NCBI GenBank assembly: GCA_021297895.1
Contig: JAJTHN010000036.1
Span: 16,390 to 80,389, forward strand
DNA from: Phycisphaeraceae bacterium
GTDB lineage: Bacteria > Planctomycetota > Phycisphaerae > Phycisphaerales > UBA1924
Direction of reading: 5' to 3'
Length of the DNA stretch: 64,000 nt
This document shows positions 9,501 to 15,672 of this stretch, piece after piece. The position numbers were made by a program, and so were the translations under genes. Every line of letters begins with the position of its first letter. The stretch's first letter is position 1. Under the pieces are notes generated by a model that was given only the letters and a program-made list of their open reading frames with translations, ran no database searches and was not told where the DNA came from.

Positions 9501-9964
9501 CGGGCAACGGAGAGAACCGCGGCGCGAGCATCGCCCCGGGTCCCGGCGGGTCGGTGTACGTCGCTTCGCGGACAACGCTCTACCGGCTCGACAACGCGGC
9601 GAGCGGCTCGGGGCCGATCACGCCGACGCTGGTCTTCTCTCTGCCCACGGACCTCTCGCGGTGCATCGACCTGGCCAGCGTGGGCATGGGCGCGACGCTC
9701 ACCGGATGCTCACCGGCCGACATCGCCAACACCGATGGCTCGACACGCGCCACCGGCGGCGGGCCCGACGGCGCCATCGACAACGGCGACTTTACCGGCT
9801 TCTTCGCTGCGTTCTTCGCCAGCCCGGGGAGCATCGAGAATCTCGATGCGGACATCGCCAACACCGATGGCGACACGGTGCTGACCGGCGCCGGGCCGGA
9901 CGGGACGGTGGACAATGGCGACTTCAGCGCGTTCTTTTTGCTGTTCTTCGCCGGGTGTCCATAG
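6521..9964 (+). CDS. Large secreted protein with DUF11-like repeats and GC-type dockerin-like tail
   Basis: 1147 residues from the ATG at 6521, which has GAGGAG 10 bases upstream; a GTG at 6497 and an ATG at 6563 are alternatives. A Sec signal (ALALASLLAAASVAAAQS) begins the protein. Around residues 330-420 a conserved-repeat domain of the DUF11 type is visible (SLTQSVSPAAGDIPPGSSITY, then VANIGTAAATNVVVQMLLPS), with weaker related segments after it. The last ~85 residues carry two copies of ADIANTDG...PDGxxDNGDFxxFFxxFF ending in GCP. Such tails are known on secreted Phycisphaerae proteins and are presumed to mediate surface attachment or assembly. Function of the long middle part is unknown. 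No enzyme motif was found. Confidence 0.75.
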   Translation: MTPSSVLARSTSGAMRTLLRPALALASLLAAASVAAAQSCPQGAFYPLDGAFVAGNGTFGFVPENNSTQIRVDNNGNGTIAPNEPVYDLPAPISGENFAGASLSLSPTRRVLMAVGGQSLPGCAGTSLRFYRLTPGNATPAVLHEVCVGTVLQNRVFFDRALRYSSRAPLSTLGSSIAAVLHAPSVTSPTATLSLFDLEAPGSRRVDITNLRSGIGDIRIAGGGQAMYVQHDLSPTNPDGTDYTLISLCSQTFGQQANPDGGFPLRNVSGGPLDAFIGPSANSLTRVSFTQSGGVFAQLNVRDCCAQVDPPGVAQLSLTQSVSPAAGDIPPGSSITYTASVANIGTAAATNVVVQMLLPSNTTLLSVSNQGGPLAPGSTVIQWTIPSLATLADGGTVTDLSFTVRAECATSDYSPRPLNATAVAANAPQVSSSLNSGPRVVMPPTTPLIFSVSTTPDTPAPLRRGDTLTMTLSITNPDARDQQGLRTVPMIRFLGGGIVLDSIIAASTGTATLAQTEVDWLLDLPAGATASLALRLRVDTCLPPETLAVAANGSIIMSNACGVAVLSTLFSSPAYLMAQDYRLSVVAGPLAPGQIGALVEDHQPVRAGARGVIEVRVQNNGPASGATGFWSLHVPTQTTIGTPALLPGTSPGVVYDAATRTLGFAGSLSTGQEVIALLNADLLADSPRSTLVLAAGQNGCAWARTTVHLCPVPTLPTSALLGLDTREGVWVFDPAVDTQPRTFFSPIFGVQTPFEGFDIGPDGRLAIVGPRIVRLDTQTLELSMATTPSTPEGPLLPRDAAFDRVTGQLVISGTLRSGFGAALGTIQSGGTTSLLADLNTVTILAGVAPLASGGARVVSMPAAFSISDQGRGVIGTDTVTPIASLNSATAIPMPATPFTFTPAGSTLGPYPVAISPTSSIGAGSDDTWALVMHRWIDGPTFLPTSRTSAVSLLRIAAAGATSIAVDLVAGDLRTNAGLAPWPFDAPLTPLELSTGNGENRGASIAPGPGGSVYVASRTTLYRLDNAASGSGPITPTLVFSLPTDLSRCIDLASVGMGATLTGCSPADIANTDGSTRATGGGPDGAIDNGDFTGFFAAFFASPGSIENLDADIANTDGDTVLTGAGPDGTVDNGDFSAFFLLFFAGCP

Positions 9965-10015
9965 CGATCCACCGATCGGTCCATCGCCCGTTGTCCGCCG
10001 CGCATCGGCGCGTGC

Positions 10016-11575
10016 TCAGCCCTGCCCGCATCCCTGGAAGAAGAACAGGAAGAATGCTGAGAAGTCACCGTTATCGACGATTCCATCCGGGCCCGCACCG
10101 TCGAGCGTCGTCTGCCCGTCGGTGTTGGCGATGTCGGCCAGCAGCGCGCCGGGTTGATCCGCCGGAAGGAAAAACGCCTCGAAGAACGCGGAGAAGTCCC
10201 CGTTGTCCACCTCGCCGTCGGGCGTAGGCAGGCCATCGGTGTCGGCGATGTCCGCGGGTGAGCACGCGGGCGGTCGGACAACGAGCGTCGCGGCCGCGCT
10301 GGTCGATGAGCCGCACGCGTTGGAGAAGAACCCGTCGGCGTACACATCGCCGGAAGGCGTCGCGGCAAGGGCGTGGACCTCATCGTTCACGCCGGAGCCG
10401 AGCGGACGCCATGTCGCGCCGTCGAATCGACCCACGCGCGAAATGGGGCCGGATGGCGTGCTGGTAAAGCGACCTCCCGCAACGATCGAGCCATCCGGCA
10501 GCGGGGTCATCGCCTGAATGCGGTCATTGAAGCCCGTGGCCAGCGGCAACCAAGTGCCCTCGCGAAAGCGCGCGACGTAGTTGGCCGGGAGCCCTCCCGC
10601 GACCGTGAACAAGCCACCGACGATGAGATCACCATTGGCAAGCTCGGTGACGGTTCGGCTGCCGCCGATCGTCCCCGAACCGAGCGTGGACCACTGGTTG
10701 CCGTTCCATCGTGCGATGCGGTTGGCCGGCTGCCCGCCGGCGGTGAAGAAGATGCCCCCGGCGATCACATCACCGTTCGACAAGACCGTGACGCTATTGA
10801 CCTGATCGCCAACGCCCGAGCCGAGCCCGCTCCAGAGCAGCCCGTCGAAGACGCCGACGAAGCCGACCGGGATCGAGCCCGAATTCACGAAGTCCCCGCC
10901 GGCGTAGATCAGATCACCCGGACCAACGGCCAGGGATCGCACGCGGTTGTTGAGCCCCGCGGCCAATGCGGACCACGATGATCCGTTCCAGCGCGCCACG
11001 CGAGAAGCGGGGGCACCTCCGGCACTGGTGAAGATGCCGCCGGCGATGATGTCGCCGTTGGAGAGCCGCGCCAGCGCCTGAACGCTATCACCGAGCCCCG
11101 TGCCAAAGCCCGACCACGCCGTCCCGTTCCATCGCGCCACACCGGTGACCGACGTGCCGCCGGCAAGCGAGAAGCTGCCGATCGCGATCAGATTGGTCGT
11201 GCCGTTGGGCCCGGCGATGGGGAGCAGGCCGAGGACCTGGCTGTTGGTCCCTCCGCCAACGGCCTGCCAGGTCGAGCCGTTCCAAAGGGCGATGTTGTTG
11301 ATGGCCTGACCATCGATGGTGTTGAACGTGCCGCCGACGACCAACTGGGCTGGCAGCGGCCCTTCGCCATCACGGTCCCAAAGGAGTGAGGTGGCGATGT
11401 TGGCCGAGGTGCCGTTGGTCCGTGTCGCACCGGGATTGCCGAAGGTCGCGGGCCAGAGTCCGTCGCACTGCGCCATCGCGGTCCCGGTGCCGGCGAGGGT
11501 CACCAACATCCCTGCGGAAGCCAACAGCGCGACGCGTCCTGCACGACGGCTCCTGATTACGAACTCGCTCAACAT
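10016..11575 (-). CDS. Secreted beta-propeller-like repeat protein with GC-type dockerin-like tail
   Basis: 519 residues from the ATG at 11575, chosen because AGGAG lies 8 bases upstream and a signal peptide follows (ALLASAGMLVTLAGTGTAMA). The body is about nine repeats of ~40 residues with the pattern GDxIAGGxFTxAGGxPAxRVARWNGxxWSxLGxGxxxxV, which fold as propeller-like or solenoid beta structure in related proteins. Two ADIxDTDG/DNGDFSAFFxxFF motifs and a final GCGQG close the protein, as in the neighbouring 6521-9964 gene with which it is convergent (51 bases apart). Repeat proteins of this kind are usually binding or structural; no catalytic motif is seen. Confidence 0.75.
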   Translation of the reverse strand: MLSEFVIRSRRAGRVALLASAGMLVTLAGTGTAMAQCDGLWPATFGNPGATRTNGTSANIATSLLWDRDGEGPLPAQLVVGGTFNTIDGQAINNIALWNGSTWQAVGGGTNSQVLGLLPIAGPNGTTNLIAIGSFSLAGGTSVTGVARWNGTAWSGFGTGLGDSVQALARLSNGDIIAGGIFTSAGGAPASRVARWNGSSWSALAAGLNNRVRSLAVGPGDLIYAGGDFVNSGSIPVGFVGVFDGLLWSGLGSGVGDQVNSVTVLSNGDVIAGGIFFTAGGQPANRIARWNGNQWSTLGSGTIGGSRTVTELANGDLIVGGLFTVAGGLPANYVARFREGTWLPLATGFNDRIQAMTPLPDGSIVAGGRFTSTPSGPISRVGRFDGATWRPLGSGVNDEVHALAATPSGDVYADGFFSNACGSSTSAAATLVVRPPACSPADIADTDGLPTPDGEVDNGDFSAFFEAFFLPADQPGALLADIANTDGQTTLDGAGPDGIVDNGDFSAFFLFFFQGCGQG

Positions 11576-11701
11576 GCTGCTCACTCCTGTTCTGCTGACG
11601 TGACGAAGGCTGAAAGCCGGGGCTGCCGATCTCGGCCTCGATGGCCGCTTTTCTCGGCCTCCACCCAGAGGAACGACGAAAATCACCCTTGCCGACTTGT
11701 T

Positions 11702-11716
11702 GTTCTTAGAACGTTC
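11702..11716. promoter_or_regulatory. Operator-like element GTTC-N7-GTTC with nested dyads
   Basis: The sequence GTTCTTAGAACGTTC contains GTTC-N7-GTTC. It also contains two overlapping perfect dyads: GTTCT-T-AGAAC (11702-11712) and the palindrome AGAACGTTCT (11708-11717). It sits in the divergent region between the repeat protein (start 11575) and the HTH gene (start 11833). GTTC-N7-GTTC is the SOS box described in alphaproteobacteria; whether that applies here is unknown. Confidence 0.4.
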
Positions 11717-11832
11717 TCATACACATGACACTCTTCTCGTATCCTCTGCAAGCAAACTTTCCGACAATTCGCGAAGATGGCACTTGGCGAGTCTTGTCGC
11801 CCTGGCCGTACGCTCCTGAGACTCCCTCCACG

Positions 11833-13101
11833 ATGAGCACGCAACTCCGCACAGCCGCAGACCTTGACTCGCGTTCGGGGCAACTCGCTCACCTGCGTCA
11901 GGTGGGCGTTCGGATGCGATCCCAACTCGCCGCCGCGCTGGCCGCCGTGCCACCCGAGTACCGCCCGACGACCAAGCTCGCAAACTGGCTCGGCGTCAAC
12001 CGCTCGATCTGTCACTGGGTCCGGACCGCTGCCACATTCGACGGCGATGATGCGCTCGTGCTCAAGACGCTCCCGGGTGTCGAGGGGCTGGAGTCCATGC
12101 TCCTGGCCCTGAACCACAAGCTGCCCGAGACCTCACTCACAGAGAGCGCGCTGGCGTCCGTGCAGGCGTATCGCGAGGCCATCGGCATTGCCGGCGGAAG
12201 CAAGGCCAAGCTCGATCGGCTCGTTGCGGACCTGATCGCGACTGAGCAGGCCTCGGCCAACCAGGGAACAGATCTCTCGGGGCGAACGCGTTTCTTCGAG
12301 GCGGCGTCGGCGATCGTCGGCGCAGCATCGGAGACGCTCTCGATGAGTTTCATCGCGCAGCCCGACGGGGCGGGAGGCGTGATGTGCATGGCCGCGCTCG
12401 GACACGTGCAGGTGCGCCATCAGCGCGAGCACATGCCGCTGGTGCTGCTGCGACGAAGATCGGACGCCGCGGCACCTTCGACGGATCGCACGCTTCAGGG
12501 CGACCGCGCGGCGGGATTCACGCCCGGCGCGGTGATCGGCCGCTTCAGCACCGTGCCCCTGCCGATCGTCACGACGCAGACGCGCGAGCGCGCGCTCGTT
12601 CAGGTGCTCGACCCGCAGGCCGATGCTCCGAACCCGTTTACCGTGTACATCGGGCAGCAGTTCCCTCTGCCCCCGTTGCCGCCCGAAGGCCCTGCGGAGC
12701 AGGTGTTCTCTGCCGTGCCGCGTGTGCCGACGCGCAGGCTGCTCCTGGATGTGCACATGCACCGCTCGATGCCGATCCCGGGAATGCCCACGGCGTTCTC
12801 GCAGTTCACGGGCTCGGACGCCGGCGCGGGCGCACGCCCCGAGCGGCGATGGTTCGATCAGGTCGGCTCCACGCCCACGCCGACGTTGCTCGAGCCAGGA
12901 CGACGCGCCGGGGCCGGCGCAGCGCTTGCGACGCACGAAGAAGTCACCTCCTGGCTGCTCGAGGAGGCAGGGCTGTCACCATCGGACGTGCGCACGTTCC
13001 GGCTGGATGTGGAGTACCCGCTGTGGAGCGTGCGGTACGTGATGTGGTTCCGGCTGCCGACCGACGCGGCATCGCCCGGGATCGAGGCGGAGGTTGACTG
13101 A
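11833..13101 (+). CDS. Orphan protein with N-terminal HTH-like segment, function unknown
   Basis: 422 residues from the ATG at 11833; no good ribosome site is visible and an in-frame start at 11725 is possible. Residues ~35-62 (YRPTTKLANWLGVNRSICHWVRTA) look like a helix-turn-helix of the kind that recognises DNA or sorts by Arg/Lys contacts. The remainder has alternating hydrophobic and charged segments with no transmembrane helix, no signal peptide and no motif I recognise. The operator-like GTTC repeat 115 bases upstream would be a natural autoregulatory site, but this is inference. The gene stands alone, convergent with the zinc-ribbon gene downstream. Confidence 0.6.
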   Translation: MSTQLRTAADLDSRSGQLAHLRQVGVRMRSQLAAALAAVPPEYRPTTKLANWLGVNRSICHWVRTAATFDGDDALVLKTLPGVEGLESMLLALNHKLPETSLTESALASVQAYREAIGIAGGSKAKLDRLVADLIATEQASANQGTDLSGRTRFFEAASAIVGAASETLSMSFIAQPDGAGGVMCMAALGHVQVRHQREHMPLVLLRRRSDAAAPSTDRTLQGDRAAGFTPGAVIGRFSTVPLPIVTTQTRERALVQVLDPQADAPNPFTVYIGQQFPLPPLPPEGPAEQVFSAVPRVPTRRLLLDVHMHRSMPIPGMPTAFSQFTGSDAGAGARPERRWFDQVGSTPTPTLLEPGRRAGAGAALATHEEVTSWLLEEAGLSPSDVRTFRLDVEYPLWSVRYVMWFRLPTDAASPGIEAEVD

Positions 13102-13202
13102 GCGGTCGGTTCAGCCGCCGGAGCGCCGATCAATCAATCACGCGCGACCGCACTTTGTCGAACTCACGTGCGGCACAGACACGCTCAGGTGGTCGCCGAC
13201 AT

Positions 13203-13559
13203 TCACGGCAGAATCGCGTGCCACGGGATCGCCGCGAAGATGAACGCCAGCAGCACCGCGACGACGGTGAGGATCACCCACATCGGCACGCCCTTGGCCG
13301 GCTTGGTGATCGCCATGTCGCAGTGATAGCAGATCGCCACGTCGTCGAAGACCTCTTTGCCGCAGTGCGGGCATCGTGTCGTTGCGTGGCTGAACCGCTC
13401 GATGTCCGTCTGGCTCGGGCCTTCGTAATCGCCCTCATCGTCATCATCGCGCGGCCTGGGGGCGGGCCGGCGTGAGATCACCTCGCCGTCGCGCGGCGCG
13501 GGGATGAGCCGCAGCCTGCGCGCTCGCTCCTGCTCGGATTCACCGTGCTCATCGGGCAT
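13203..13559 (-). CDS. Small zinc-ribbon membrane protein, third gene of motAB operon
   Basis: 118 residues. The N-terminal half is highly charged (DDDDEGDYEG). A zinc-ribbon CPHCGKEVFDDVAICYHC follows at about residues 63-80, and one transmembrane helix (VPMWVILTVVAVLLAFIFAAIPW) ends the protein. It begins 47 bases after motB stops on the same strand, so it is probably cotranscribed with motA-motB. Its role is unknown; a cytoplasmic zinc domain tethered to the membrane could serve as an assembly or regulatory factor. Confidence 0.7.
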   Translation of the reverse strand: MPDEHGESEQERARRLRLIPAPRDGEVISRRPAPRPRDDDDEGDYEGPSQTDIERFSHATTRCPHCGKEVFDDVAICYHCDMAITKPAKGVPMWVILTVVAVLLAFIFAAIPWHAILP

Positions 13560-13606
13560 GATCGCGGCATTCTACTCGCACGCCGACGCGGCACGCCGTC
13601 GACCGA

Positions 13607-14452
13607 TCACCGGCCCGGCTCACGCATGTGCGGGTCGCTGGCGATGGTGTCGGCGGTCACGACGATCTCGGCACGCTGGTTGGAGCGGTGACTGGGCGTG
13701 TCGTACGCGGTGGGATTGATGCGGTCGTTATCCGCGCACGCGACCAGGCGCAACTGGTTCCACGCCATGCCGTTCTCGACCAGCACGCTGGCGACGGCCT
13801 GCGCGCGCTTGTAGCTCAGGCTCATCGCCGCGTCGACACCCGCCGCGGCCTCGAGCGCCGAGACGTGCCCGCGGATCTCGATGACGTACTTGGTCCCGCG
13901 CAGTTCCTTGGCGACCTGCCTGCATGTGGTGCGTCCGGCCTGGCCGACATCCGTCGATCCCTGCTCGAACGCGACGGTGCCGTTGATGTTCGTCAGCGTG
14001 CCGCGGTCGATCCCCTGGAGGTTCGGCTTGTCGCCGGTGGGGCCGACCTGATTGGCATCGCCCTCGGCGAGTTTCTGCTTGATTCGCTGCACGAGGATCT
14101 GCTCGCTGGGGTTGTCGCTGAACGGCGACACCGGCGAGTTGAACGCCTCGCGGATGGCGATCATCATGTCGAGCATCCCCGCGGGCGTGCCGGCCTGATT
14201 GCCGTTCTGGTCCGACTCGCTCGTGGCCTTGGCGCCGACGTTCATGGCGAACATGATGACGAAGAAGCCCATCTGCAGCAGCGCGTTGTCGGCGAAGGAC
14301 ACGACCCACTCGGGCACGCCTTCTTCGTGCTCCTCGTGCTTGGCGTGGCCGTGGCCGTGCTTCTTGTGCCCGTGACCTTTCTTCTTGTCGTGCTCGTCGT
14401 GGCCGCCGCCTCCCTTTCCTGCAGCGCCGCCCTTGGCCTCGTGCTCGCTCAT
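13607..14452 (-). CDS. motB: MotB-like flagellar stator protein with His-rich N-terminus
   Basis: Peptidoglycan-binding half of the flagellar stator. 281 residues; the ATG at 14452 has GGAG 6 bases upstream. Residues 1-45 are very rich in His and Lys (KKGHGHKKHGHGHAKHEEHEE). The MotB signature VPEWVVSFADNALLQMGFFVIMFAM follows, with the proton-accepting Asp in FAD conserved. The C-terminal half is an OmpA-type domain (YVIEIRGHVSALEA, then SYKRAQAVASVLVENGM and SNQRAEIVVTAD) that would anchor the complex to peptidoglycan. It starts 23 bases after motA ends. The His-rich tail is unusual for the family. Confidence 0.9.
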   Translation of the reverse strand: MSEHEAKGGAAGKGGGGHDEHDKKKGHGHKKHGHGHAKHEEHEEGVPEWVVSFADNALLQMGFFVIMFAMNVGAKATSESDQNGNQAGTPAGMLDMMIAIREAFNSPVSPFSDNPSEQILVQRIKQKLAEGDANQVGPTGDKPNLQGIDRGTLTNINGTVAFEQGSTDVGQAGRTTCRQVAKELRGTKYVIEIRGHVSALEAAAGVDAAMSLSYKRAQAVASVLVENGMAWNQLRLVACADNDRINPTAYDTPSHRSNQRAEIVVTADTIASDPHMREPGR

Positions 14453-14475
14453 GCGTGGCTCCTGTCAGCGCGTCC

Positions 14476-15255
14476 TTACGCGGCCTTGTTGAACTGCCCA
14501 CGCTGCGGCCCGGGGACAAAGGCCAGCATGCGGTCCATGGTCACGCGCGGGTTGTCGCCCGCCTGGATGCTCAGCACGCCCTGGAGCGTCATCTCACGGA
14601 TGAGCATCTCTTCGGCACTGCGCATCGCCAGTTTGTCGCCCATCGGGCCGGCGATACAGTTGGCCATGACGGTGCCGTACATCGTGGCCACGACGGCCAC
14701 CGCGAGCATCTTTCCCATCACCTCGATCGAACCACCGAGCGCACCGAACATACCGATCTGGCCGATCAGCGTCGCCGTCAGCGCGATGCCCGGGCCGTAG
14801 ACCTTGATCAGGTCGAAGAACTTCTTGCCCGCCTTATGCCGCTCGGCCATCGCCATGAGTTCCATGCGCATCGTGCTCTCGATCGAGTCCGGCGAAACGC
14901 CGTCGATCGCCATCTTCAGCCCCGCGGCCATGAACGGGTCGGGCAGCTTGCTCACCTCGCCCTCCAGCGACAGGATGCCCTCGCGACGCGCCTTCTCCGA
15001 CAGGTCATTGATCTGCTTGACCACTTCCACCGGCGTCATGCCCTTGTGAAGGAAGTAGCGCTTGATGTACCCCATCGCGCCCGTGACCTTCTCCATGGGT
15101 AGAGCCATGAGAAGCACGGCCAGCGTCCCGCCCACAACCATGATCGCGCCTTTGTCCGACCACAACGCGATCAGGTTGCCGCCCGTCGCCTTGTAGCACA
15201 CCACAAAGCAGATGACGAACATCAGGATGGAGCCGATCAGGCTGGACTTGTCCAT
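14476..15255 (-). CDS. motA: MotA-like flagellar stator protein
   Basis: Ion-channel half of the flagellar stator. 259 residues with four hydrophobic segments: two at the N-terminus (LIGSILMFVICFVVCYK and GAIMVVGGTLAVLLMALP) and two near 150-205 (YGPGIALTATLIGQIGMFGAL and MLAVAVVATMYGTVMANCIAGP). The cytoplasmic loop between them carries the conserved charged patch used to touch FliG, and family motifs such as ILSLEGEV and DPFMAAGLKMAIDG are visible. ATG at 15255 with GGAAGA upstream. First gene of the motA-motB-zinc-ribbon operon. Confidence 0.93.
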   Translation of the reverse strand: MDKSSLIGSILMFVICFVVCYKATGGNLIALWSDKGAIMVVGGTLAVLLMALPMEKVTGAMGYIKRYFLHKGMTPVEVVKQINDLSEKARREGILSLEGEVSKLPDPFMAAGLKMAIDGVSPDSIESTMRMELMAMAERHKAGKKFFDLIKVYGPGIALTATLIGQIGMFGALGGSIEVMGKMLAVAVVATMYGTVMANCIAGPMGDKLAMRSAEEMLIREMTLQGVLSIQAGDNPRVTMDRMLAFVPGPQRGQFNKAA

Positions 15256-15672
15256 AACGAGATCTTCCAGTCGCCCGCTCGCGTGCGCATCCGGCGCTGC
15301 CGGAGACCAACGGGTCTTGTCATGTCATGAGCCGCTCGCGCATCAGCGCGTGCCTCTGTGAATCGACCCGCCACCAGCCGCCCTTGACGATCACCCCCAA
15401 CCGCCCAACTTCGCGCAGCCCGCGAACGCGCTCGCCTCGGCGCAGTCGGCATAGCCCACACCCCTTGCCACGGTTCTCGGCCCAGCCCGGGCCCTCGGTT
15501 GATCGCCGCCTCGGGCGTTACACCCCCGAACACCTTCCAACTCCTCACCACCACCCATGGCAGTCTGCCGATCGCCCTCGTGTTCCTCGGGCCATCCGGC
15601 CACTTTCCTGAATCGACCTCCTTCATCATCACGTATTCTCGGACAAGACCTCGTGCAGAAACGGAGATCCCC
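15256..15672. other. Divergent intergenic region between motA and the disordered secreted protein
   Basis: 417 bases upstream of two divergent genes. Open frames crossing it have no recognisable content. The last ~80 bases before 15673 are relatively AT-rich (for example ATCATCACGTATTCTCGG) and probably contain the rightward promoter, but no convincing -35/-10 pair was found. Confidence 0.4.

Noticed and set aside
13607..15255. Alternative reading of motAB as ExbB/TolQ-TolR type proteins
   Set aside because: MotA size and its four-helix layout, the FAD motif of MotB and its OmpA-type peptidoglycan domain all fit the stator proteins.
15327..15611. Plus-strand frame in the motA upstream region
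   Set aside because: No ribosome site, no recognisable content; typical chance frame in GC-rich DNA.
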